A stretch of 64,000 nt of DNA from Lotus japonicus (Eukaryota; Streptophyta; Magnoliopsida; Fabales; Fabaceae). This document shows, in pieces, positions 1 through 10,539 of this stretch; the first letter of the stretch is position 1; every line of letters starts with the position of its first letter. The stretch spans positions 104,439,760 to 104,503,759 of the forward strand of contig NC_080041.1 of the NCBI RefSeq assembly GCF_012489685.1. The letters are read 5' to 3'. A program made the translations under genes and the position numbers. The notes under the pieces were generated by a model. The model ran no database searches, was not told the DNA's origin, and worked only from the letters and a program-made list of their open reading frames with translations.

Positions 1-812
1 GTTATTTAGCATCTTTTTATTTGTTGTTTTCCTCTAGGTACTGTTATTGTGTTTGCACACTGTTTCTCTGACCCTCTTTTACATGGTTTTCAGGTACTCA
101 TGGTGCCTTTTTGGATGCATTGATTGTGAAGTTGTGGATATATTGTTGATCTTTACTATTCAAAAGCTAAAATATGGTAATGGATTTATGTAGTGAAATG
201 GTTGAAACTTATCAAGTTGTGATATGTAGTTTAACTGTTTCATCACACTGGTTTAGGCTTGATAAGGTTTTCTATGAAACTTTTTGTAATACTTTGCAGT
301 TTTTGTCACTGCCAGTAGGTCATATTTTCTGTTAATACACCTATAAATAGGGAAAACTTTCTTCCTGCTAAAGACCCTTTTAGATAAGTGGTGTAGAGTC
401 CTTGGTGCACTTAATGAAAATGTTTATCCTGATGTCTTGTCCTGACCTGTTATATTAGTAATTAGCTTATGTTAGTGATACTTTTTATTAAGTATGAGAT
501 GCAATAGTACAAATTTGCGGGATACTTACATTGTTATTACGTTGATATAGCATTTTCTTCTTAGTAGCTCTCGTCAGCTACTTCTGATATCAAAATCGCT
601 TTCTAAAAATTAATGGGCAATTGAGGGGCTTGTTTTTAGAGAATAAGAGGTTGCTGTTGAAATGGTTAGGGTGTCAATGTAATAAATAACTTGACAGCTA
701 TCGAAATCATAATTATATACCTCTTTTTCTTGTTGGTTGACCCTTGCTGTTAAAGCATGCTGTCAAAAGTTTATGCCCTTCCCAATCCAATTGTTAGTAT
801 ATTTTTTTCTTA
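1..812. other. No gene recognised; AT-rich non-coding DNA
   Basis: There is no ORF of useful length and no recognisable protein similarity on either strand. The composition (T-rich tracts, a CTCTAG-type acceptor near position 38) would fit intron or 3'-flanking sequence of a gene lying to the left of the window, but nothing confirms that. Confidence 0.4.
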
Positions 813-1829
813 GGTTAAACCTGAAAACCGTCCCTGAACTTTAAGCGAGATTTAATTTCCGTCCCTCGCCGGAAAATCTTCCTAGCGCCACCCTCAGACT
901 ACTTTTTTTGTTTGGAAACCGTCTTTGCCGTTGATTTGCCTCCGACCGCCGTGCCCAGTTGGCAGTTTTGGGCCTATGTGGACATGCCACATCATTTCAT
1001 TAAATGACGTGTTAATTTTTTTATAAATAAAATAAAAACTAAATAATTTTATTTGTAATTAAGCCCCCAAATTCATCATCATCTTCAACAACCTTTCATC
1101 ATCTCCATCCTCCAACGAACCCAGAAAAAAAAAAAAAAAACTCTTTCAGCCATCCTCTTCAACATTGAAAAGACAAACCCAGAAACACAAGCTCAAGAGA
1201 AAACCCACAAAAACCAAGAAGATTAAAAAGGAATGAAGAAGAACCTAGAAACCCTCATCCCCAACCCCCACCTCCACCCTCATCACAACCTTCTTCCCCA
1301 AAACACCTTCTGCATCTTCTCGCTAACTCATATACTTCTCTGAATCTCCTTCCATGGCTTTCGCACATGAATACACGGTTCCACCACTGGTTCCTCCGTC
1401 GGAGCTTGAAGATTGAAGCTTTTCAACCCATCAAGAAGCTCAACAGTATCAAAAAAACCCAGATTTCTAAACCCAAAAATCGGGATTCCCGACCCCAAAA
1501 ACCTAAAAGGAAGAGAGAAGATATTAGAGTGGAAATAACATAACTTTTTTAGGTTGGTGGAAGAAGAGGGAGGGAACCCACAAGCTCCAGATCTTCAGAG
1601 GGAAGGACCAACCACCGCCACAAGCACCAGATCTGTAGAAGGGGGAGATAACGGGAAGGTAGGGTGCGACTCTGTTCTGCTGATGGGTTGAGGTTGCCAT
1701 GGCTGGTGGGTTCGTGGGGTTTTGGCCGCGTTTTGGATTGATGGTGGGTGGGTGGGTGGAGGTTTCAGGGGGAGAGGATGGGTTGGGGTTAGGATGAATG
1801 ATGGGGTTTTTTGGTACATAAATTTTTTG

Positions 1830-3210
1830 GGCTTAATACATCAGAAGGCCCCTGAAATTGTAAAGGGAATCAAATCCAGGGCCTGTAAAATTTTCACATC
1901 AAATTGGGTCCCTAAGAAAGTTTTTTTAATTCAATTAAGGCCAAAGTGTGTCAGCCTTCAATTTTATCCCAGTCATCAATTCCACGTGGCTTTTATTATT
2001 ATTTTTTAATTAAAAAAATAATAAAAAATTATTTTTAATTCCAACTCAATTAAATAATCAGAAAAAAAAATTTAAAAACTTAATAACTAACCTAATCTAA
2101 TAATCCTTAACTAAACAAACTAATAATCTAACTAATAAACTAATCTAATAATCTAACCTAATCTAATAATCCCTCTCACAATTTTCCATTTACCTCTTCA
2201 TCTTCATCCTCTTTATCTTCATCCACTTCCTCTTCTTCCATCAAACCCAGCAGTCTACAACCACCACCACCTCCTCATCTCTCTTCCTCCTCCTCCTCTA
2301 ACCCACCACTACCCACTATACCATCAACCATAACGGCACATCAAAGTCAACCAAAACACCTCCCCTCTCACAATCTTACAAAGCACCAACAGTGCTTCAA
2401 AACAAAGGAACAGGAAGCTCTTCTTCCTCTGTAAGTCCAAATCGCCATCCATGGTTGTTTTTGCACCTTGGAAATCGCTGCCTGAGCTCTTCTTCCCCTG
2501 TAAGTCCAAATCGCGGCCTGAGCACACCGAAACGACATTGGGTCGTTGTCGTTCTTGTTCTTGCTTCCCCTTCTTCGAATTCCTCCTCTTCCTTATACTG
2601 GTCCCTGAGCAATGGAAGAGGAAGCGCACCCCATATCCACGCACCACCACCACCCAAGATCCACGCACCCTATAACCCAGATCCACCAATCGCACCACCA
2701 CCGCGCACCCTAGATTCACCCTCTTTCATCTCCTCCGACCGTGCCTCTTCCTCCACTCCCTCCTCCTCCACCCCAACACCAGCACTTTTCTACATTTAGG
2801 GTTTTGGTCCTTAGGGAGTTGATGAATCAGATTAGGAAGAAAATGATTATTTCTGGGTTTGTTCATGATGTTTTATTCATTAGGGATTAGAGATTAATAT
2901 TAATATAGATTAGGTTAGGTATTAGATTAGGTTTTTATTTAGATTAGGAATTTTATTAAGTTTTTTATTTTTTTTATTTATGTTTTAATGTATGAGTTGG
3001 AAATAAAAAATAAAGTTTCATAATTTTTCTATTTAAAAAAAAATTAAAAAGCCATGTGGAATTGCTTAGTAGGACAAAATTGAGGTGTGACAGCATTTGA
3101 CCTTAATTGAATTAAAAAAACTTTCTTAGGACCCAATTTGATGCGAAAATTTTACAGGCCCTGGATTTGATTCCCTTTACAATTTCAGGGGCCTTCTGAT
3201 GTATTAAGCC
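1830..3210. mobile_element. Second long-TIR element nested in the first, with perfect 10-bp target duplication
   Basis: About 200 bp from 1830 recur inverted ending at 3210; the tips read GGCTTAATACATCAGAAGG. The ten bases aaattttttg lie immediately outside both ends (1820-1829 and 3211-3220), a perfect target-site duplication of the 9-11 bp class expected of Mutator-like elements. The interior is pyrimidine-rich and contains two copies of a roughly 30-bp sequence around GTAAGTCCAAATCG (about 2412-2443 and 2485-2515). I see no transposase or conserved gene, so this is a non-autonomous element that inserted after the outer one. Confidence 0.8.
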
Positions 3211-3220
3211 AAATTTTTTG

Positions 3221-3745
3221 CAGAGAAAGAGATCAGCTGTGTGAGAAACAATGGGGTTTACAGGTATGATAAAAAGATAAAAAATTTGAGACTAGTTGTT
3301 TGATTGTTCAGTGAATTTTGGGTGTTTTTGCAATTGATTGCAGGTGTGGTTTTGCGCAGAGTCAAGAAGCATATGATACAACGGTGAATGACTTGTTTTC
3401 TACATTGGACAAGTTGGAGATTCACTTGGAGAACTCTCGCTACTTGTGTGGAGAGACACTTTGATTTGGTTTGATTTTGCTTATAATTTTCTTTTCAAAT
3501 GCACCAAAAAGAAGCTGTGTGAGTACATCAATCTGCATTCTTACATGCGTGACATTTATTAGGTATGAAGATTACAATTTCAATTTTGTGTTATTTGTGA
3601 TGAATAAGATGTACTTACTAAGTGTGTGTTTTGTTCTTAGATAAATTCTTAATGTTGCAGCTACTTGCAATTTTGAAGAAATCATGGATGGATACTGCAA
3701 AACATTTTTTCCTCTGAATGAGGAAGATGATTGGAGAGGGTTTTG
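3221..3745 (+). pseudogene. Captured fragment of a glutathionyl-hydroquinone reductase-like (omega GST family) gene
   Basis: The plus strand encodes NNGVY, then a GT-AG intron (about 3264-3343), then [12 protein letters not shown] followed by a helix ending RYLCG. This matches the region of plant GSH-hydroquinone reductases (ECM4/YqjG family) just before the TEAD motif. After CGETL the frame breaks and resumes as [18 protein letters not shown] and ..SYMRDIY, so the TEAD-containing segment has been deleted. Another acceptor at 3660 precedes a short stretch reading CNFEEIMDGY, possibly the next exon. Intron boundaries are kept, so the copy was made from genomic DNA, not mRNA. It has frameshifts and stops and cannot encode an enzyme. 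It sits inside the right half of the outer MULE, immediately beside the nested element. Confidence 0.7.
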
Positions 3746-4043
3746 ATTTAGTGTTAATTTCAGTTTAGGGTTTAGAAATTAAATTAGGAATGTTTTGGGG
3801 GTTTAATTACAAATAAAAATATTTAGTTTTTATTTAAAAAAATACACGTCATTTAATGAAATGATGTGGCATGTCCACATAGGCCCAAAACTTTCAACTG
3901 GGCACGGCGGCCGGAGGCAAATCGGCGGCAAGGACGGTTTCCAAACAAAAAAGGTAGTCTGAGGGTGGCGCTAGGAAGATTTTCCGGCGAGGGACTGAAA
4001 TCAAATCTCGCTTAAAGTTCAGGGACGGTTTTCAGATTTAACC

Positions 4044-5560
4044 ATTTTTTCTTTATTGGTAAGCATGCTGCAAACGTGTGGGCTGTCAATTTCCTGAAGA
4101 AAAGGGTTTACCAGCAACAAATCGATCCAATCTCTTATGTGATTTCCTTTTTTCTCTTTTTAAAGAGGGATTCATGTTCCAGCCTAATAGGATAACCTTC
4201 ACATCACTTTGCCCAAACAAATGTAGCAGAGAAACCAAGTGTTATAAACAACATTTAAAGTGAAACATCCGAAGAATAACAAACCATACAACATATAAAT
4301 CAAATATATCTTAGGTATTAAAGTAATTACCGTTCAAATAATCTGCAGCTTAATCATTTTTTTAAATTTCTCGTGTTTATAAACTCCATAGGTAATTTTT
4401 TCCTTTGTCAGTTATTATGAGTTTCCCTTGCTATACAAGCATGAGACTATGAGAGGGACTAAAATGTCATAATTGCACCAGATCCATCATAGCAAAACCA
4501 TGAAAGGTATTGTCAATTGTGTGTTAATTATAATTGGAATTGCTTCGGCACCCTTATAAAATGAGATGATGTTGTGATTCATCCACAACTCTCACTTTTT
4601 TCCACTTTTATTTTCTATCTATTTCTCATTTCTCTATCAATCAAACCATCTATCATATATCTTTACTTTCTCTCTATTTTCTTCCTATCTCTCTCCTCCT
4701 CCACCTATTTTCACTTCATCTTTGAGGTGTGAACCAAAGATTATTCCTTTCATATTATTGTTTGAAACACCCAGGACTAAATTGTAAGTTAAAAGAATAT
4801 AATATGACATACCGAGGCAAAAATGTATGAATTCCCTCAACTTTTGAACAAGTACAATACAATCAACATTATAATTTGCTAAAATCAAATCTAACAATAT
4901 TTTTTTATTCATCGGAAAAACAAATCTAACAATATTGATCCAATTAAGATTGAAAAAAAAAAGTTAAGATTAATTTGATTTAATATGAAACGTTAGAATA
5001 TCATCAATAACATGAGAATGGTGTGCTTTTCTTTTTATGAAAAAACCAAATTATAACACAAGATTCAATATTGTGAGAATAAAGCTAGGCAATTTCTTTG
5101 GTACCCTTTTAAAAGTGAAGGATTCTCCTTTTAGTCATGTTTCTCAACAATAAACTTTTTTAAAATCTACAAATTAGTTCTTTGCATGGTAAAAAATAAA
5201 CTAATGTATTATACTCTCTTATTTTCGATGAGTACCAAAGCAACTCCTATGAAACTACACATTTTTTTTTTTAAAGAATAGAACTACGTATATTATTCCG
5301 CCCTCAAGATAAATTACTTAAATTTAATAAATAAACACGGTCATTGTTGAGAGAGAACGCAGTAAAAATACATCGTATTACTTAATTAGGCCTTCACTCA
5401 TTAATACGACTGTACTTAGATACAGGAAGGTTTTAAACATACTAGTAGGATTCTAAACACATGTGACACATAAATGTTTTTTATATTATTAAAATTAAGA
5501 TCTAAAATAAGTAAATATGTCTTTGGATTTTAAATGAATGAAATTAATGCGTACGTACAT
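4044..5560. other. Intergenic, no gene recognised
   Basis: AT-rich sequence with only short unsupported ORFs on both strands; no domain, RNA gene or clear repeat boundary seen. Confidence 0.4.
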
Positions 5561-6140
5561 GAATTATCTTCAGGACAAAATATATCACGCCTATGTTTTT
5601 GTGGATGATATAGTATTTTTTTTAGAGCAAATGCCCGACAGATGGCTGTTGCGGATCAGGTTCTAGACAAATGTCAGCATGCTTTAGATCAGTTTATCAA
5701 CTTAGATAAATTTGAGATTTTCTCTAACTGAAATGTTTTAAGGATATAGAAAAATGTCCTTTAGGGTTGGTTGTAGACTAAGGCTGTGGAAAGTTATTTT
5801 AAGTATCTTGGACTACTATGATTGTTGGCAGATCAAAGCAGCATGAATTTAATTTTGTTCAAGAGGAAGTTTGTAAAATGATAAAAAGGTGGAGGGAGAT
5901 ATCTCTATTCTCAGGAAATTCTCATTAAGTCACTGGCCCAAGTCATCCCTAATACATTATGGGGTGTTTCTCTCAGCCAGTTGGTTTGTGTAATCACATT
6001 GAATGTATTATTAACCATTTTTTGTGGGGAGTGAGCAAGGGGAATGGGCAAATCAGAAAGCTCTATATCAACCCAAGATGTGTGGGGGAATGAGTTCCGT
6101 AGTTTCAAGACTTTTAATGATATAACGTGTGTAATATAAA
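5560..6140 (+). pseudogene. LINE (non-LTR) reverse transcriptase relic
   Basis: Read across frameshifts, the plus strand gives pieces typical of plant L1 reverse transcriptase: a VDD-type catalytic segment near 5600-5620 (FVDDIVFF), then RANARQMAVADQVLDKCQHA (near 5630-5690) and, near 5925-6050, residues resembling the ..AIPNYVMGCF..LP..NHIECMINNFLWG.. part after the catalytic core. Several stop codons and at least two frame changes interrupt it. It is a decayed 5'-truncated fragment without function. Confidence 0.6.
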
Positions 6141-6328
6141 GAAAATATATGTTGTCAAGCAATTATTTTGATGGTGGTCGAGACCTTTCCTTAAGGAAGA
6201 GTAAAACAAGTGAGTCTTATTCTGCGCGAAGAAGACTCGCACTAGGAATCAAAACCATAATCACAACACCAATCATCTTTGTTATCCGTATTTTTATGGG
6301 GATACACTCACAACCATCACTCCACCAG

Positions 6329-6980
6329 TGAAATTCTGGCACTCGTAGGACAGATGTTCCACACGATGTCTAAGACATCTTGTACAACAAGTTCCAATTA
6401 ACAATGTTTAAATATGCAAGTTAAAGAGCAGAAATAACAGAATAGACACAAGATATTGGTAATCTAGTTCAGTACAATATCACATATGTCTGGAGGGTTT
6501 TCACCCGAGAAAGATAATCCACTATTATAGAGAATCAAGTACACAAAAGGTCTTAACTGAACAATCCCTGTTCACTGCCTTTTCTACTTATTCCTACCCG
6601 TGGTTATTACTTAGTCCTCCCCTAAGTATGAGAACCCATCTCACTTTCTCACACAATCATTGCCACAATGATTGATCTCTTACAACCAAGAGTAAAGACA
6701 TATCTCAAGATCAAACAACTAAACAAACGCTCTCAGCTAAAACAAAAACATAAAGCTGTTGAGAGAGTTACATAACAAGTGTGAACTCAGAATATAAAAC
6801 CCTAATCACACAACACTAAGCACACCTTGCAACTAGGTTTTGGTCTTCTTAAATATCAGTTCTTCAGGCCTTTTCTTCGATGGACTTGAACGAACAAACA
6901 GTCCACACAAAACATTAAGTTAATCTTCAACAAATCTGCAACAAATCTTATCACTTAGTAAAAGAGTAGATCACACAACA
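6329..6980 (-). repeat. Possible decayed LTR, minus strand
   Basis: On the minus strand the block begins TGTTGTGTGATC (6980) and ends GAATTTCA (6329), the TG...CA limits expected of an LTR. The four bases after the end (C then TGG) would fit the start of a decayed Met-tRNA primer site. TATA-like stretches occur inside. No partner LTR or internal domains are visible, so this could be a solo LTR or an unrelated repeat. Confidence 0.3.
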
Positions 6981-8080
6981 CGAACCCCATCGCCAAGACC
7001 CACTGTAATCTTAGCCATCAAAACCCCATGACCATAGGCCTTGACCACCACCAAATCAGCCCTTAATTCTCTTTTCCTAGACACCAGATCTGCTCAAATC
7101 GAAGAGACATGGTTCTGAAACTATAACCCATAACAATCGAAATATGGGTTACTGAAAATCCTCCGATTATATTTCTTTTCCCCTGAAAAAAAGAGTAGAT
7201 TAAACCAACCCAGCAAAGGATGAAGGAAAGTGCTTGAGCTTGATCTTGGTGAAGCGGGGAGAGGAAGAGTGGTGAATGACGAATCCAGATCTCTGATTGC
7301 CTTGGAGTCTGCTTCACAGGTGGTGCTCAAGGTAAGGTGGAAGAAGCTGCTCCACGCATCACACCAAAACTCATATCTGGGCGATGTTCAAGGTGGTTTG
7401 GAATCCCACCACCGTGATTTCAAGGTGGTCTTTCAAACACCTTCACACCAGACTAGGGTCCCTCCGCCACAATCCAAAGCGGATCCCTTCGTGAGGTCGA
7501 CTTCGACAAACCCAAGCTCTTCCAAAGCTAGAGAGAAAAGGGAGAAAGACTAGTCAAGTAGGGAGAGGAAGAGATAACAAATAATCTCAAAAGGGTTTTT
7601 GTGTAATATTGCTTTTTTGTTTTCTTATCAACCGGTAATACACACCTACTATTGGAGGTCATTTTGGTCTTGCATGGGTGCAAGACCTAACACTCACTTA
7701 CACCCTAACAACCACCCTACTCTCATCTAAACTTTTGTATACTTTAGTTTATTTTCTCATAATTTAGTGGGGTCAAGTGCCCCCTTCTTGATACACTTGC
7801 ATTTTTCCCTGCTCACAATTGCAACTCTCTCTAATTCATCAACCCATTGATCAATTTTTGGTTTCGGTGCAACAGAGATGGGTCTTAAACGTGTATGGGT
7901 CTCTAAATTGTCAACCCACTGATCACTTTTTGGTGCAGCGATGCGGCCGAGATGGGTCTTGAACAGACGTGAATCTCGATGCAATGCGGCGAGGAACGTG
8001 TAATTTGATTGAGATCTTTACCGCTTTTGTGGGAAGAGGATGCAACTGCCAGATTTAAAATAAAATTAATGAAGGGTTAC
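6981..8080. other. Intergenic, with a short imperfect tandem repeat at about 7837-7964
   Basis: No conserved protein is recognisable. ORFs at 7230-7553 (plus) and 7757-7984 (minus) have low-complexity, host-unlike products. The segment near 7837-7890 recurs imperfectly at about 7909-7964 (both contain CAACCCA(T/C)TGATCA and GAGATGGGTCTT), which makes the DQWVD motif appear twice in the minus-strand ORF. Confidence 0.4.
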
Positions 8081-8084
8081 GATC

Positions 8085-8122
8085 TCTCACATGATCATGT
8101 CACATGATCATGTCATGTGAGA
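8085..8122. repeat. 38-bp palindrome with internal repeated CATGATCATG
   Basis: The outer arms TCTCACATGA and TCATGTGAGA are perfect inverted copies. Between them the self-complementary unit CATGATCATG occurs twice. This can form a cruciform or hairpin. It lies about 700 bp upstream of the PI4K-gamma leader; no known regulatory site is implied. Confidence 0.7.
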
Positions 8123-8277
8123 TAGACACATGCGAGAATCCAAATTCATTTTGTTTGGGTTGCTTAAATCCTATGTAGCAGTTTGACCCCATTAAAATAG
8201 TGTTTAAGCAACTCAACTAGCAACCATGCATCAAGAGATGCTTTTACACTATACTTGCGGTAAAGAGAAAAAGCTTA

Positions 8278-8617
8278 GACCATCATTATCCAAGAAACTC
8301 ATTAGAGTTTCTAATTTAAATTTTGGTTATGCCACGTCATTTAAACCACTTTAATCAACTCTATTAACTTTTTACTCCAACCAGCAACTATTAAAAAGTT
8401 TCTTAAATGGACCCCATAACCCCACTACTTTCTAGAAAATTCAATTACCTATTTATTTGTTTTTTTATTTGTTTTTAATTATTAAATTTGGAAGCGAAAC
8501 TTTAGAGCAAAGTTGCTTGCCACGTGGAGAAACTTCATTTTCTACAACGGTTAAGAAACTTTATCTTAAATGACATGTCAGAAAGAAACTCACAAAATTT
8601 CTTTGTTGCATATGCTC
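8278..8617. mobile_element. Candidate Tourist/PIF-like MITE
   Basis: A 340-bp AT-rich segment is bounded by TTA on both sides (8275-8277 and 8618-8620). Its ends are related inverted sequences (GACCATCATTATCC.. and GAGCATATGCAACA.., both followed by AGAAACT-type sequence). TTA duplication and a GAGCAT-like tip are features of Tourist/PIF-Harbinger MITEs. The terminal match is imperfect. Confidence 0.4.
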
Positions 8618-8799
8618 TTATAATTATCATGTCTAACCACCTCACGGAAAAAGACAAAAGATGTGCTGACATATCCATTTCAAATGCCACCACGTGTCAT
8701 AGAGCGGACCCACTAGTACCCACGTGTCAGAATTTTGTTGAGGCAGTGTACAATTTTTATTTTTAATTAAAAAAGTAACAGAATCATCACATAGAAATA

Positions 8800-10539
8800 A
8801 AATAAAAATGGTTTCAGATCCCGCTTTCGCCGTCGGCAGTAAAAAAAAGAAATCCGCGCGACGTGGAAGTGATCTCTCCTCCGCCCTTCACGGCGGCGCC
8901 TGCGGCCGCCGCTCTCGATTTCCGACGTCAAGGTTCTTTCTCGTCGATTGATTTTCTTCTACTTTTGCTTTTTCTCCCCAAAGAATTGAATGATTTGAAC
9001 TTCTTGCTTTTACTCTCTTGTTGCAGAGACTCAGAGAAGGTGAAGTTAACGATGGCGGAAGCCTACGATAGTGAGATTCATCGCATTTCCGGAGGTTGAA
9101 GAAGGCGAGAATCTTATCCGATTTTATCTTTTTATTTATTAAATTACATTTTTTTATTCTTGAATCATATATCTTGAAATATTTATTTATTTTTGGTGCT
9201 TATCTCGAAATATTTAAAATATATGTAACGATTTTATTTTTTCCTATAAAAAAAGATATATATGTGAAATCTTTGTTTTTGTTATGTGTTGATGTTGATC
9301 TCTGATTTTTTTTTAATTTTTTGTTTTGTTAGCCTTTCTAATCGCATTTTAAAATAATAATATAATTGAATTTTAATTAGTACTATTAGCCTGTTAGTGT
9401 TGTCTGGTTTGGATCATATGATTCATATTAATTAATATACTTAGAAACATGATGGCGTGAGAACATAAATTACTGGTCTGTGCAGTGTTGGATCTGTTTG
9501 TCCTTTACTGTTGTATAATAATAATAATAATAATGGTCGGTTTGTATTTAGTTGGGTGGTTAGAAGAAGAAGTTAGAACTTAAAAAGATTTTAGTGAATT
9601 AAGGTTTTGGTTTTTTGGATGATGATTTTCAAATATGCAATATGTTTTATTATTTAATTTTGAGAAAAAAGTTGATTCATGTAGGATATATAGATAGGCC
9701 ATGATAAAATATACTTTATGATGTGGTTGAGATTAGGTTGAGCGAGGAAAAATGAATGGAATTATTGGACCCCTTTGCTAACATAAATTGTACCATATAG
9801 TTCATAGTGAATGGTCAGGATTCAGTTATCTGCTAGTGGTTTATTATGTGAAGATCAATTGTATCTTTTTCCTTTCATCATCATCACACACACACACTAT
9901 CTAGTGCTTGGTGCTTGCTGTTACTGATGCACTAATTTCTTTGGTTTGGAGAAGCTAAAGTAAGAAAGAAAGATGTTGTTATATTGCACTCAAGGAGGTA
10001 ATATACATAATAATATAATACATTAACTAGTTATTTCTGTTACATTGATTGATTTTGATACTTTGGTCGTTGAATAACTGATTCAAATCCTTTGTTAAAT
10101 TTATAAGACTGTGCTTATAGGGGAAGTTTAAACATCCTTTTTGCATACTTGACGGAACATTCAAGATTTGGACTATGAATTTCTCTTTGCTAATCTCTCA
10201 TTGGTAGTGTATTTGTATAGTGAATTTTTTTTCCGCTTTTTATAACAATCTCGTAGGTGATATCTCCAATGTAGCTTGTTTATGATTGAGTGAAATCTGT
10301 TTTACAGTGTAAGCTGTTCTTATGTGAGATCTTCTGGAGTTTTTTGGACTTTAAAGCATTGACTATGATTGTTGATGGAAAAAACTGTTCTCTACAACAT
10401 CAAGTGCCGGCATTTGAGTTTGGCGTTTGCTTGAGAGAGATACTCTCTGTCTCTGCCACATCTGCTGCTGGCAATCAAGTTTGCTCCTTCTCATTTTCCT
10501 TACATGTATCCTGATTCGGAAACCTGTTTATATGATGAG
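8800..10539 (+). promoter_or_regulatory. Spliced 5' leader of the PI4K-gamma gene (inferred exons and introns)
   Basis: A GC-rich block at about 8820-8929 (a local rise in GC typical of a first exon) ends at AAG/GTTCTTT. A TTGCAG acceptor ends at 9026, followed by a second short exon. A long T-rich stretch (about 9100-10306) ends at TTTTACAG before the exon containing the start codon. Plant PI4K-gamma genes commonly have an intronless CDS and introns in the leader. Exon ends here are read from splice consensus only. Short (ATA)n and (CA)n tracts occur near 9518 and 9888 inside the inferred intron. Confidence 0.5.
10365..10514 (+). promoter_or_regulatory. Upstream ORF in the PI4K-gamma leader (49 codons)
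   Basis: In the last leader exon an ATG at 10365 opens a frame that closes at 10512-10514. It overlaps the first in-frame main ATG (10504) but ends 25 bases before the second (10540). A ribosome translating it could only reinitiate at the second. No conserved uORF peptide is recognised. Confidence 0.45.

Larger units (their letters stand above)
813..4043. mobile_element. Long-TIR Mutator-like element carrying a host gene fragment (Pack-MULE type)
   Basis: About 250 bp at 813-1065 recur as a diverged reverse complement at 3790-4043. The outer ends read GGTTAAA(C/T)CTGAAAACCG on one strand and its complement on the other. Long terminal inverted repeats and no transposase ORF are typical of non-autonomous MULEs. 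The flanks (801-812 and 4044-4055) are both an A, a T-run and a C/T/A tail, so a 9-12 bp target duplication is possible but not clean. The interior carries a second element (1830-3210) and a broken piece of a glutathione-transferase-family gene (3221-3745). There is no sign of MURA transposase, so it would have depended on an element elsewhere. Confidence 0.75.

Noticed and set aside
2324..2799. Overlapping ORFs up to 135 codons on both strands
   Set aside because: Low-complexity Ser/Pro/His reading of pyrimidine-rich transposon DNA; no domain.
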